From Asterochloris sp. CNOR1 (Eukaryota; Chlorophyta; Trebouxiophyceae; Trebouxiales; Trebouxiaceae): a stretch of DNA of 64,000 bases. This document shows, piece by piece, positions 1 through 12,200 of this stretch (its first letter is position 1; each line of letters begins with the position of its first letter). The notes under the pieces were generated by a model. The model searched no databases and had not been told where the DNA came from. It worked only from the letters and a program-made list of their open reading frames with translations. Location: contig OZ017746.1 in the NCBI GenBank assembly GCA_963969365.1, positions 1,364,001 to 1,428,000 of the forward strand. Direction: 5' to 3'. The translations under genes and the position numbers were made by a program.

Positions 1-1103
1 TCTTGTACAGTGCGCGACTTGGCTTTGCACCTCTGCAGGAGACGAAGCTGCTGCAGACCATTGACCAGCTGCGGGGTCAGGCGCACACAGTGCTGCAGGC
101 CGAGCGCACCGGCCACAAGCTGCAGACCATGGCCCAGCCCAAGCAGTGGCCTGTCAGCAATGGGCACACTGTGGAGGTCGACACGCCTTTCACCACCAGG
201 TGGGGCCTGCCTGCATGGTTGACACCTTTCCCAGCACAAGGTGTTGGCCTGTCCTGCTTAATACATATCCCTTACACCATGAGGCCTGCCCTGCTGGCAG
301 CAGGTTTGGCAGTAGCAGCCAGGTGGACTGAGTATGCTGCCCTGGGTCCTGCAGGGTTGCACATGAGGCTGCACTGTAAGTGGGCTTCTCTGCTGAGCAT
401 ATCCCATGACTGAGTGCCTAGATACACTGCTAAAGGGTGCTGTCTCATGCATGGGGTTCTGAGATGCAAGTTGTCTGCAGCCGCGCCATGCTGCTGGGCA
501 AAGGAGCTGGTCCAGGTGCTCAGAATGTGTTCAGCCTGGAGGGCTCTTGTGAGAAGGTTTCCTGTCTTGCTGCTGCAGGGCGCGGGAGCTGATGCAGTTG
601 TACAGGGGGCTGAAGTTGCAGGGCTTGAGTCTGGAGGAGCGCCTCGATGTGCTGCTGCATGTGAAGTGGACTGTGAAGGAGTTTGATTGCGCCCTCACGC
701 GGGAGATCGTGCAGCTGATTGACAGGGAGGCAGACCTGCTCAACAGGTGAACAGGCGTCCTGTGAGAGGGGTGCCTGTTTGGTGCAGATGAGCAGTTGCT
801 GCGCCAGCCTCAGCTGTCTTACAACAGCTCAGATGGCGACCAAGCGAGTCCCTGCCATACCATGAGCATCGCCCCTGCATGGCAGTGACTTTACCTCTGC
901 GCTGCAGGGGGCGCCAGGCCAAGACTCTGGAAGGCCTGCGCAAGCGCATCAGTTCGCTGTTCCTGGACTTTGTGGAGGACCCTGTCTTCAATCCAGCCAG
1001 CAAGAGCACACCCTCCGAGGATGACTATGTCTACAGCTTTAGCAACGGCACCAGCACACATGGGCTGAATGGACATGCTGCGCAGACTCTGTGTATGTCT
1101 TGA
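1..1103 (+). CDS. IQUB-like protein, C-terminal part (5' end outside window)
   Basis: Three exons are visible, about 1-199, 579-746 and 908-1103. The two junctions keep phase, each restoring an AGG codon. The end of the protein carries the motifs LLHVKWTVKEFDC, IVQLIDREADLLNRGR and LEGLRKRISSLFLDFVEDP, then stops with TGA at 1101-1103. This charged helical ending resembles what I remember of the C-terminus of IQUB, an IQ and ubiquitin-like protein of ciliary radial spokes. That match is from memory, so the family name is inference. The first exon reads as a helical stretch (ETKLLQTIDQLRGQAHTVL). The gene starts left of the window. Another conserved plant or algal protein with this helical module is possible. 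A TGTAA word, the usual chlorophyte polyadenylation signal, occurs near 1307. Confidence 0.55.
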
Positions 1104-1272
1104 TCAGTTGATCCTTAACGTCCAAAGCAATGAAATCCATCAACGATTGATCACCTTCAGTGGTAATGTCTCACGCCGTGCAAAGTTGGAATAGCCTGAT
1201 CAGTCAACGCTCCGAGGAAGTGTTTTGTCAACACATTTCGTTGAGATAGACTATGTCCTGCATGCCTACTGA

Positions 1273-3718
1273 ATGCCCAACAACAAGAAGGCCGCAAAAG
1301 CACAGCATGTAAACGATCAGTCCGCCATTCAGGCAAGTGGCTCAGAGCCAAAACCCTCAGAAAGCAACAGGAAGGTACTTGTGCAGCTGCAGCTTTTTGT
1401 GGCCACCTGAAGGCCAAAGCGCTTGCAGAACAATTGTCTGAAAGTCAATTTTCCTGGCCTCAGCCTCGGAAGACCAAGAAGGATGAGGCCTGGGCTCCAC
1501 AAGACTCCTTGCCCGTGGAGCTGGCTGCCCTTGAGCTGAGGATCAAGCATGTGCAGGGTGATGGCAATTGCTTCTTCCGTTCAGTGGCTGATCAGCTACA
1601 GGTGGGCTAGCATGGCAGGCACCAAGGGATCTGCCATCCAGCCTGCAACAAGCCTATGCTTAGCTCAGGAAGGAAGCAGCTTGTGCTGCCGTGCAGGGCA
1701 ACAGCGGCGACTACAAGCAGCTGCGCCAACGAGCCGTGGACTACATGGAGGTCTGCGGCCATTGCTGAAGTGTTCCCAAGGCCTGCATGGCCCCTACCCA
1801 TGTGGCACATGAGTGCCTGAGGGGTGGCAGTGCCGGCTCCACCCTGCCTAATGCAATGCAGCAAGGGTAATTGGCATGCTGCAGGAGCAAGAAGCAGACT
1901 TTGCGCCCTTCATTGAGGACGACGGGCAGTTTGCAAAGCATTGCAAGTTCATGCGCCAGGTGGGCCACAATGCGTGTAACCAAACATCATGTGCCATCTT
2001 AGCTCTGTCATCTGCAGGCTCTCAATGGAAGGAGGTCCACAGTGCAGGCCCCATTTGTCAGTCCACACACATTTGTCCACATGCCTGTGGACCTGCTCAG
2101 CGCAACTTACGAGTCTGCAGGCGGCATGAGCTGCTCACGCACACACTGCCTGCTGCAGGACGGCACCTGGGCTGGGCAGCATGAGCTGGTGGCAGTGGCC
2201 AGGATGCTGCCGGCTGATCTCCGCATCTACCAGGCAGGGCAGCCCAGCTGGACCATCAGCTCTGGCATGACCTCAGGCAAGGCAGGTGGCCCCACACTGG
2301 CATGGCCCATGGCCTCTTGCAAGTGCATGCGCGGCCTACAGCATGCTACAGGTACAAATGTGCCGGATTAGAGAAACGGGGGCTGCTGCACTAAATCCTG
2401 CCAGGGTGCCTGCAGGATGCTCCCCCAATTCCCACGCTACACATGTCATATCATGATGGAGAGCATTACAACAGCATACGCTGCGCAGAAGACTATGGCT
2501 CAGGTGTGCTCGTGCAAACCTCAGTCTGTGCACGGCAGCAAGGTGGTCAGCAAGGTGCTGGCAGTGCTTGTCTCACCTGATAGCACACCTTTTGAGCTCT
2601 GCCATGTTGTGTGCTGGTATCACTCTGTTGGGGGACAGTGTGCAGGCTGGCGCTGCCCTGTCAGCGCAGCAAGAGGAACCCAGGGCTGTCTCCTCGTGCA
2701 CACCAGCGCTGTCAACCTGCTACTGCAGGCCCACCAGTTCCAATCAGGGCCAATACCAGGAGGGCGCTGGTCCCCCAAGCACCTGCTGGGTGGAGCAAGA
2801 AGGAGGAAGGCCGCGTCATGGAAGGCACTGGGTGCTACGACGCTGCACAGGTCCAGCGGGCGCTGCAGCACTGCCGAGGGGACGTGGATGAGGTGGGCTT
2901 CAGTGGTTCACTGCAGGGTGCATATGGCTAGCATGGGCGGTGGCTTCACAGCTGTGAGCTGCTTGGGGGCAGAATGACTCAGAACGGGCATGGCGAGCCT
3001 TGAGGATGCGGGCTGTCAGCTGTCGGCACTCCTCAGGCAAGGCAGGCTGTAGCAGGCCTTCAGTGGGCTTCCTTAGTTGGTTACTGTACCAGGGCCTGCA
3101 GGCGGCACCAGACTGGAGAGATGTGCTGTTCTTGGGGTTTCCAAGCCCCAGACAATGAACCTATGCAAGCAGTCCTCTGTTGACAGCAGCTGCCTGAAGG
3201 ACAGCATGCCCAACTGCCTGCAGGCCATCGAGCTGATTGTGGAGCAAGTGGCGGCAGATGCTGTGCCTGAGCCTGCAGCAGCCCTAGAGGCCTACCCTGT
3301 AGAGGGTGTGGGGCAGGAGCCGCCAGCAGCGTCTGCTGCAGAAGACGACTTTTCAGCAGCTGATGCTGTAGCCATTTGGACGGCAGCCCTGGGCATTGAA
3401 GAGAGCCCAGATGGTGCAGACGGCCCCTCAGCTGCCGGCACAGAGGGTGCAGCAGACCCGTCAGGTGCCAGCACCGAGGGTGTGCCTAGAGCTGCCGAAC
3501 CCTCTGCTCCACAGACTGCTGCTAAGGATGGTGATAAGTCAGAAAAAGAGAGGCCTCTGGGCAGGAACAGGAAGTGCCCATGCGGCAGCAAACTGAAGTA
3601 CAAGAATTGCTGCGGTGGCGCAAGGGCAACTGCTGCAAGACAGTCCGAAGCAGCTGCAGCAGCTGCTGCTGAGCATGGACTGACAGCTGGCACCCAGACC
3701 ACAACCCTGTATATTTAG
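1273..3718 (+). CDS. OTU-family cysteine protease (deubiquitinase) with UBA-like segment and SEC-C zinc motif
   Basis: Likely removes ubiquitin from substrates. The OTU catalytic core is split over exons. DGNCFFRSVADQL, with the catalytic Cys, ends at 1601. Further exons are 1697-1750 (NSGDYKQLRQRAVDYME), 1885-1959 and about 2159-2286. The catalytic His is in HMSYHDGEHYNSIR in exon 2416-2503. Exon about 2728-2892 carries a UBA-like helix pattern (YDAAQVQRALQHCRGDVDE) that continues as AIELIVEQ in the last exon, 3224-3718. That exon ends with a SEC-C zinc motif, RNRKCPCGSKLKYKNCCGG. OTU plus SEC-C matches Arabidopsis OTU7-type proteins. The best start is the ATG at 1273 (MPNNKKAAKAQ), but the splice from it to the exon ending at 1601 is not resolved. 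The gene converges with the minus-strand gene that ends at 3874. Confidence 0.85.
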
Positions 3719-3873
3719 GCTGGCTGCTTACACATTGCATGATGCATTGAATCATTTCATCTGGCATCATCCCCTTCCTCCCTTTCCCCGTTCCATGCAG
3801 CCAGAGAAATACGCACAACTCATGCAGCTCCTATGTAGCTCATCAAGCACGCACCTGGTCGGGTGCTGGATTG

Positions 3874-5588
3874 CTACACTATACCGAACTCTGCTTCTGC
3901 CAGTTCTTCGCTTTGCACTGTAGAGTCTGCAGCTTCAGGGACAGTTTCCACAGAGGGGCGCCCCTCTGAGAGGGTGACGGGCGGGTTTACTGAGGTCATG
4001 CCATCTAAATAGCGTTGCAGCATCCACAGGAGCTGCTGAAATGCAGCCTGGCCAGCCTTCATGTCAGGCACTGACTGCCTGCAGAGGCGGCACTGTTGAG
4101 AATGGGATGCAGGGCAGCCCTGGGTCCACCTCTGCAGGCCGCTTTGGGACGCTCAGACATGCCAGACTCGTAACTGGAACTTTGCTCACCACTGTCTCAT
4201 GCCTGCTGGCCATCGACAGCCCGCAATGCTTCAAGCTCACATGGCCATAAGTGGCAGAGTGCAAGACATGATTTGGTTTGCAGAGACAGATGCGACACAC
4301 CCTGTGAGCTCCACCTCTTCTGGTGAAGCAGCTGTGACGGTGCTCAGCTCCTCTGCAAGTTGCTCAAGCTTCCCTGCAATGTCTGTCCATGCCGACCTGA
4401 GAACAGCCAGCTTCTGAGCTACTGCGTCGACACGGTTTGCCTGCAGTGCCACATTCCTGCATGTCTGCGTCACTGCTGGGCTCAAGCCACAAAGGCTCTC
4501 TACTGCTGCAGATGAAGGCAAGCAGACAGGCCAGCTGAAGCAGCATGCATGCAGCTGAATAAGAAACCAAATGAGCAACACCTGGTCAGTGACAAGGCTG
4601 CAGCTTGCACCCACCTGCTGCTGGATGACTTGCCAGTGTGCTGGCAAGGGAGTCCCTGTCCTGTGCAGCTCAGCCTCGCCTCTGTCTATGCCAGGCAGGC
4701 TGGCAGCAAATTGGTGCATATCCTGCTCCAAGCGGGCAAAGCTTTCCTTGCACCTCACAGCCTGGGCAACACAATCCAGCAGGGCCTGCAGCGAAACATC
4801 AAGGGGAAATGGGCGGCATAGCTGCCAACTTCAAGCTTGGGGACTCCTTCTGGAGCAGCAGGCTGCTCTTACGATCAACTGCTTCTCGTGACAACCAGCT
4901 GTTAGCACTTTAGCAGATTCACCTTTTGAATCTGGTTCAGCAGTGGCCGTAGCAAGTCAGGCCTGTCCGCAGTCTCAGAGAGAGGGGGCTGAAACAGGAG
5001 CCCATACTGGCAGCAGAATGCCTCCAGGTCTAAAGCTGCGTCCTGCAGGCATGGCGCCACGTCAGCACGGCTGCTTTGGCAGCCATGGGCGCGCCCTGCT
5101 CCCCTCTGAACACAGGGAGGGCTGGCCTGAATAGGTATGGCTGCCAGCAACAGAATGGTCTTCGCCAGCGTGTCTGGCCGCTTTGGTCACTTGAAGCATC
5201 ACAGCTGAACCACAGAGATGCGGCTTCTCAAATGGACACACAGTGATAGCTGCAGCTGGCTGCCACATGGCACGCATGCTGTCAGCAGCTGGCGACAGAC
5301 ACTGCGTCGATGCGCTGCACCTTCGACTCCCAGAGAGCCTCATGAACCCTGGCCACCAGGCTGTCCCAAGTCCGCACCACCTCCAGCGCCTTCTCTGAAG
5401 ACTCGCTGGCCTCCAGCAGCTGTTCATGCTCAACCAAGCTACCTGCAGCTTCAGATTCGCTTGTCAGGACATCTTGCAGCATTTCCTGCGGATGATCACA
5501 TGGCTAAGCTTACACAAACAGCCTTACCCCTCAGCTGGTCCAGGGCTTGAGCCACTTCTGGCCAGCCCCTCTCAGGCATTGTGTTCAT
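3874..5588 (-). CDS. Unidentified coiled-coil protein
   Basis: Reading down the minus strand, exon 1 is 5588-5528 (MNTMPERGWPEVAQALDQLR). Later exons are about 5475-5329, 5043-4927, about 4803-4620, about 4475-4306 and about 4073-3874, ending with TAG at 3874-3876. All are rich in Glu, Gln, Ala and Leu with heptad-like spacing, for example LVEHEQLLEASESSEKALEV and VAQKLAVLRSAWTDIAGKL. No catalytic motif, signal peptide or membrane segment is visible. It could be a small cytoskeletal or complex-assembly subunit, but I do not recognise the family. In-frame ATGs upstream of 5588 leave the start uncertain. It is divergent from the quinone oxidoreductase gene at 5670. A TGTAA on the minus strand at 3727-3731 could be its polyadenylation signal. 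Confidence 0.6.
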
Positions 5589-5669
5589 GCTGATGACAAG
5601 GCAAATCATTGACCAGACCTGCACATCGATCACAAGCCCTACACATCGATCACAAACAAAGTGTTTGGT
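5589..5669. promoter_or_regulatory. Very short divergent promoter region
   Basis: Only about 81 bases separate the proposed start codons of the minus-strand coiled-coil gene (5588) and the plus-strand quinone oxidoreductase (5670), so both promoters must share or overlap this stretch. It contains two imperfect copies of a roughly 18-base unit built on 'acatcgatcacaa' (about 5625-5660). These could be binding sites or a simple repeat. No TATA box is obvious. Confidence 0.45.
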
Positions 5670-8138
5670 ATGAGGGCGATTCAGTACAACAAGACAGGAG
5701 GTCCGGAAAATTTGGAGCTCAAGGAGCTGCCTGTGCCAAATCGTGGAGATGGAGAGGTTGGCTGCATATGTCTGTGCAGCATGTAACTGTATGCTGTGCA
5801 GCCGCCAGCACTCCAAGCAGCAAATGTTCATGGTATGCACTAATTTGCCACTTGCAATGCATGTGTGCCGTGCAGGTCCTCATCAAGCAGTACAGCACAA
5901 GCGTGAACCCGGTGGAGGTCAAAATCCTGGCTGCAGAGTCTACAAAGCTGCCAAAGGTCTGCTCCAGTGCTGTTGCCCCAAAAATTGAGGGCGCGCTGGG
6001 CGTGTGCCTGCTTCATGCGTGCTCATAATATTGCCAGGAACCTGGGCATGCCTCTAATCAGGAGTGGTGCTGAGCAGGTGCCTGGTGGGGATGTCGCAGG
6101 AACAGTGGAGGAGCCTGGCAGTTCCAAGGTAGGCTGTGTCCAGATGCTGAGCTGTGCATTGCTGTCAATGCTCTTGACCTCAGCTTCATGCCTGTCGTGT
6201 AAAAGGCAAGCCTGTGTTGCACAACAATTGCCCCATTTGTCCCCAATAGCCGACTGGGCTGACCTTTCAGTACCAGAGAAGTGTTGGGTTTTTTGGGTGG
6301 TGACCCAACTGTCTGCATGCTGAGGCAGAGCTTGCCTAAATGATGGGCAACCCCTTTGCATGCCATAGTTGCAGCTGCAATGCGCACATGCAAGGCAGGT
6401 GTGGGCCTGCCAGAGACAAAAGCTAGACAATCTCTACCTCCCTGCAGTTCAAGAAGGGCGACCGGGTCTATGCATTGGACAACACCTTCCTTGGGAACCA
6501 GCAGCACGGCTCTTTCCAGGTGGGTCAGGCGCCAAGTGGAGCTCTGCAGCCCCGCTGTTGCACTCCACTCATCAAGTCACTGCTTGGACCTCCCCAGCGG
6601 CATGACAGCAAGAATCCATGCATTGATAGATTCTTTGGGTGATGCCTGTTGGCCCCAGAGCAGGGCCCTGCCTCTGTGCCCAGCCTTGCATGGCCTCACC
6701 ACACCCCATGCTTTGCCTGCTGTGTCTGCAGGAGGTGGTCAGCATACCTGTGGCACATGTGGCACATGCACCCAAGAATGTGCCCCTGACTGAGGGCGGT
6801 GGCATTCCTCTGGTGGCGCTCACGGCATGGCAGGTGAGCCTGCCAATGCCTGCAGCAGTGCAGGCTTGGGCACAGACAGGTTTTCCGTGACCTCCTCTCA
6901 GCAGGCAGCAGCTGCTTAGCCTGTAGCTTTGGTGCATAAGGCCGCTTCTTGCTGTCGGCAGGCTGCAGCACTTTGCTTTGCAGGCTCTGCTGCTGCAGTG
7001 TTTGTGGCCAAGTGCAAGATTGACAGGGAGTCAGCAAGCAGCTGCACCTGCCTGCAGGGTTTGGAGCATGGTACCGTCAAGGCAGGCTCGCGAGTGCTGG
7101 TGCATGCTGGCGCGGGCGGCGTAGGCATCTTTGTAATCCAGTTTGCCAAGGTGCAATCATCTTGTCCTCCTGTGGCCTGCCTCCTGCCTTGCTGCTGCTG
7201 ACCATCCACAGCTGTGGGCTCAACAATCAAAGCTTGATGCAGACAAGGGGCGCCCATGTAGTCAGTACTGCAGGGTCCACGAACCAGGAGTTTCTGAAGG
7301 TAATATTCAGGTTGTTGCCCATTGCCATTGCATCGAAGCGCAACGCTGCCTTTGCAGCAATGCCTAAAACGCTGTTGGTGGGTGCAGAGCCTGGGGGTGG
7401 ACGAGCCGCTGAACTACAAGGAGGCAGACCTTGAAAAGCTATTCTCTGACCAGCAGTTTGATTTCATTTTTGACTCGATTGGGGGTGAGTGCTGGCAACA
7501 GCTGCTGCTGAGGTCAGGGTAAACAATGTGCTGGCTGTACACTACTTCTTGTCTCCTCATGGTGCAGGGCCTGCAACAGAGCTGGGGTACCACAAGCTAC
7601 TCAAAAAAGATGGGTGCTACCTGGAGATTGCCAACACAGGAACTGACCAGAACCGTGTGAAGAAGCTGTGAGTGGTTTTGCTTGCCACATCCTCTAACTG
7701 CACTGCTACACCTGCTAGAAGTGGCACATGGTGTCTTTCCTGGTACCATGTGCAGACTTCTGTGCCTGCTGTGGTACTGGAGCCTGGAAGCGCTTGCGGT
7801 GCTGCATGCAATAGACAATGCTTGCGCCTACTGCAGGCAGGAAAGCAGCTCATCTGGCAAGGGTCCCAAGTACAAATTCATGGTTGTAAATGGAAATGGC
7901 TCGCAGCTTCAACAGGTCACTGAGCTCATCGAGCAGGTGACTGCTGTGGCTGCTATGTTGACAGCTTGCCAACTGCTGCTGGCATTATGCCGATGCCCTT
8001 TGCATGCTGCAGGACAAGGTTCGCCTGGTGGTGGACAAGACATTCCCTCTTGAGCAGTCTCGTAAGGGCTTTGAGTACATTGCAAGCTCAGCACCCAAGC
8101 GGGGCAAGACAGTCATAACATTTGGCCTCAAGGAGTGA
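5670..8138 (+). CDS. NADPH:quinone oxidoreductase, zeta-crystallin-like (MDR superfamily)
   Basis: Medium-chain dehydrogenase/reductase of the quinone oxidoreductase class, which reduces quinones or enones with NADPH. Eleven exons join in frame into about 320 residues, the usual family length: 5670-5756, 5876-5956, 6078-6128, 6448-6519, 6732-6833, 7058-7150, 7243-7299, 7388-7484, 7568-7667, 7837-7936 and 8013-8138. The start MRAIQYNKTGGPE, the GroES-like fold (TSVNPVEVKI, PGGDVAGTV, KKGDRVYAL), the nucleotide-binding loop VHAGAGGVGIFVIQFAK, FDFIFDSIGG and the C-terminal SRKGFEYIASS are family landmarks. No zinc-binding cysteine set is seen, as expected for quinone reductases. No transit peptide is obvious. 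A TGTAA word at 8484-8488 may be the polyadenylation signal. Confidence 0.92.
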
Positions 8139-9246
8139 AAGGTGATGCCTATGCACTGTGGACTCCATATACAGCTGGTCACCGTAGACGTCATATACAG
8201 CTGGTTCTGTTTGAACAACACTTTCATTGCTAGCACTCAATGGGCTGGTCCCTTGTCAAGGCTTTACCTGTTGCTACTGGTATCTTTGTATCGATGCAGG
8301 GGCCTCATGCGCACGAAAAACCTCATGCCTGGCCAAGTACTTGGTCAATGCAGTGGCTTGCAAGGCTCATAATTCGTCAGTCACCCTTCACATTCGTTCC
8401 TCAGTCATTCTCCATACTCCTCTATTCCCAGGCTGTGGCGGGCGGGCATTCATCAATGAATATTCAGATTTCAAGAAAATGAATGTAACCTGAGTCGAGC
8501 TGGTTATCAGCTGAGCTCATGCAGAGCCTTTTACGCATGCAGAGGTTGCCTGGGTGCTGACTGGCGACCTGGAGGTACTCCAGTTGCTGTGATGGCCTTC
8601 AGCCGGGAGTGCAGCACAGAGCTTGGAGCGCAGGGGTGGGCACACCGCTGCAAACATGAGCTCAGATGCTGCATTGAACCTACAGTGTTTGACATTGTGC
8701 CCTGGCAGTCACAAGCGGGGATGAGTCCCGCCTGAGCATACACATGATGCTGGCAATGCACGTCACACATTGATCCCATGATTGATACCATTCAGCCAGG
8801 AGGCGCGGTCGGTGGGCTGGTGCTGCCCCTCAAACTCTCCTGACATGGCTGCAGGTTCTGCAGGAGCTCCTCGCGTCAAGTGCGCTGTAGGCAGCTGCAG
8901 CAACTCTGTGGGTGCAGACACTGGAGCAGGGCGCACCTGCTGCGGCGCAATCAAGTGCTGAGAGCGTCGCATAGCCTGGTCACACGCCTGCACAGCGTGA
9001 GCTGCGTTGTGCTTGCCATAACCTGGTGGTGCATGCCTGACCAGGCGCATCAGACGCCCTTCGCCTGTTTGCCTCTGCGTTATGGATTTCTATGTGGCTG
9101 CAGCGTGCTGGTCGCTACCTGTACATTGCTCAGTCTCTCACATCAGGCCGATGCCGCTAGGCTTCTCTTGGCCTGAGCTATAGCCACTGCAGCAAAGCAC
9201 CTGTCCCAGGCCTGTTCATGGACTGGCCTGCTCCCCTCATGTGCAG
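8139..9246. other. Gap between genes: 3' end of the oxidoreductase and unresolved 5' end of the amylase gene
   Basis: About 1.1 kb with no exon I can support. The first part is probably the 3' UTR of the oxidoreductase, up to the TGTAA word at 8484-8488. The amylase gene must have its first exon, promoter and probably a plastid-targeting peptide here. An ATG at 8845 opens a short frame (MAAGSAGAPRVK) that could be part of it, but no good splice links it to the exon at 9247. Confidence 0.4.
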
Positions 9247-12200
9247 GTGCAACTGCTGGTGGCAGCAGCAGCAGCCACCGAGGCTGCCCCGCCACAGGGC
9301 AACAACCAAGGGGGCAGCAACCTCAGTCAGATGCCAATGAAAATCGAGTTCGACAACAACTCTGACCCAGATGTCACAGTCATCAGCATTTCAGGGCCGG
9401 ACCAGACAGACCTGCTGATGCAGCTCACGGGGGCCTTCAATGCTCTGGAGCTCACTGTGGCATCTGCCAACATCAGGACGAATAGGCATGGAGAGATCTA
9501 TGATCAGTTTCGAGTCATGGACGCTGATGAGAATAAGGTCAGCGCGAGAGCTCGTTGACGAGGGAGCGTCTCTCCCATATGAGGGGCAACCCCAGATTTT
9601 GTGCAAGGCAGCTCCTGGAAACCATTGGGCTAGCCACAGGCTGCTCTGCATATCGTAGTTGGGCTTGAGCAGATTCGGGCTTGTAAAGGCAGCTCCTGGA
9701 ACCCATTGGGCTGGCCATAGACTGCTCTGCATGCTGTAGTTGGGCTTCAGCAGGTCTAGGCTGGTAATGCCGATGGGGGTGATTGCCTGTCCTCAGCACA
9801 CCTCAGCTTGCGCAACTTCATGCTGCATCTAGCAACTGCCGCGCATGAGGCTCTAGAATATGCCACAGTATCGGTGCCAGATGTGTAACCACCACTGCAT
9901 GGGGCCACAGCTCCAGGAGCCTCACAGGCTGGTCTGCATGATGCAGTGTGCCATGCAGCAGGCCTGCCCCTCAGTGCGCAGCAGGCTGGGCTGGTAGATG
10001 GGCTGCTGATGCTTCATCGCCAGTGATCTGTCGGATGCATGTATTCGCCCCAGGGGTTTGCCTTTGGATGTGGCCGAGTGGCTTACGTGAGGCTCCTGCT
10101 GATATAGCCTTGTGCCGTGACCTGCAGATCCCTGAGAGCAGGTGGGACACCATCAGCATGCAGATAAAGTCGCTACTCTCAGCCAGCAGCAAGAGCAGCA
10201 AGCCTGCCATCTATGGTGCTGCCGCAGCCATAGAGATCAAGCGGCTCCGACCGCTGGCAGAGACGGGGAAGCTTCAGGTGGGAGACAAGGCCGGCCACAG
10301 ACTGCAGGGATGCAGCAGGCTCCTGGCCGTTCATTGAGGCATAACGAAGCATTAATTAAAGTCAGGCCTGTGTCCACACAATGCAGGCCTGACAATCTGG
10401 TGCTCTGTTGACTCTGTGCCTAGCTGGACTGAATCACATGGTATAGCTCAAACTGCCCAGCTGCCATGGCCTGCTGCTGTTAGCCTGCTGACCCTGAAGC
10501 AGGGCTTCAGATGCATGATGCATGCTGCTGCCCTTACAGAACCTGCCTGACATACCCCTCCGCTGGCGTGCAGGGGGAGGCTGCTGCTCTGGAGCTGGCT
10601 GCCGCTGAAATGGCGCAGGCAGCGGCTACACTGGTATCCATTGAGCGGGACATCGTTGAGATGGTGCAGAATGGGGTGAGCGCCAAGCTCAGTCATCGTG
10701 CTTTGATGATGGTGGCTGCCTGCTGCCTTGGTGAGGCACAGGAGCGTGTGGCGTGCATGCCTGCACAGGAACAGGAAGGTGCATTCGCCTGTTCAGACAG
10801 GCTCGCCCTGCAGGCTCGCCCCCAGCTGGTACTTCCGCCTGTGAGGGAGTTCAGCAGCTGACCGGCCTGTCTGTCTGCTCCGACACCTGTGCCCGTGCAG
10901 TAAATCGCCTGCCTGCCGCTAGCACAGCCATGCCAAAGCTTACTGCTGCGTCTGTCACACAGCACCCACATCACTAAGGGCACCATCCTGCCTGCATGCC
11001 AATGAAGGTGTGCACAGCTGTGTCAGGCCATGAACAGCAGTTGCGCGCATGCCCTCGTCACTAAGAGCGCCATCCTGCCTGCAGGTCAGCGCTGTCGTGC
11101 CACATGTGGCAACTGCGTCTGGCTACTTAAAGAGATTGTCCACACTCGGTGCCCACAAGGATTCAAACCTGCTTGCAGTCCGACACCATTGCGCTGCAAA
11201 CGCGCGAAACAGAGCGGACAGAGGCCGCTGCCCTCCTGGAGCGGCGCATGGCGGCAATGGAAGCCGTGCTGGCTGCCCGTCGCAAGGTCCTGGCTGAGCC
11301 GGCCAAGCCAGAGGCCGCCCGCGGCCCTGGCGCTGACCTCAGATTCGGGGTGAGGCACGTTTGCTGCAGGATGCGGTCCTCGCTTTTGCGTGAGTGCATG
11401 TGGCCCACGCTGGCGCGGGCCCTCTGCTGCCGGTCAAAGCACGCAGAACCTCTGGGAGTGACCTGATGCTGGCTCTTGGGAAAGGGCAGCTGGCGCCTGG
11501 TCCTGAAGACTGGCTCATGGCGGCTTCTCTGGCCAGCAGGCACGCATAGATGGCAGAGGCAGTGCTTGTCGAACCATATAGGCTGGCCAAGCTCTGCTTA
11601 CTAGGTGCAAGAGCCTGCTCAGGCAGTGCTCAGCCTTGCTGCTGCTTATGATATCGGCCCCCCTCCATTTCTGGTGGCTGCCTCCAGGCTGGCGGCGGGA
11701 CCTCATCAGGTCCGGCAGCGGGCAGCGGGTACGAGATCATACTGCAGGGTTTCAACTGGGACTCCTACAAGAACAAGTGGTACAAGGTCAGCACTTGCAG
11801 CATAACCTCATGACGGTGCACCTCTCTTGATGCCTGCTGAGCAGCTGCCCTCAAAATGCACTTCGTCTAGATCAATGCCTGACGTCCAAATCTGCACATA
11901 CTAATTATGAGGCAGCGTTATTGCATTTAAGCCGGGCCCTGCATGTCTGCTCTGGACCACTGCCTGCCGTATTTGGAGGCTCCTTCAGCACCTGTCGCTG
12001 GCTGCTTACGCATCTGCCCCTGATGACTGCCGCCCATGTACTCCTCTGCAAAGCCTCAGGATGCCAGCCAGACCCCATGGAACATAGCCATGGGCCTGCT
12101 GGGTCTCTTGCACCCACCAACACCAGTTGCCATGCCTGCAGACCCTCAAGTCCCAGGTGGGCGCCATCGCAGATGCAGGCTACACCTCGGTATGGCTGCC

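Noticed and set aside
8845-8961. ATG opening MAAGSAGAPRVK as the first amylase exon
   Set aside because: It runs to a stop without a convincing donor that keeps phase with the exon at 9247, so it is left as an unproven candidate.
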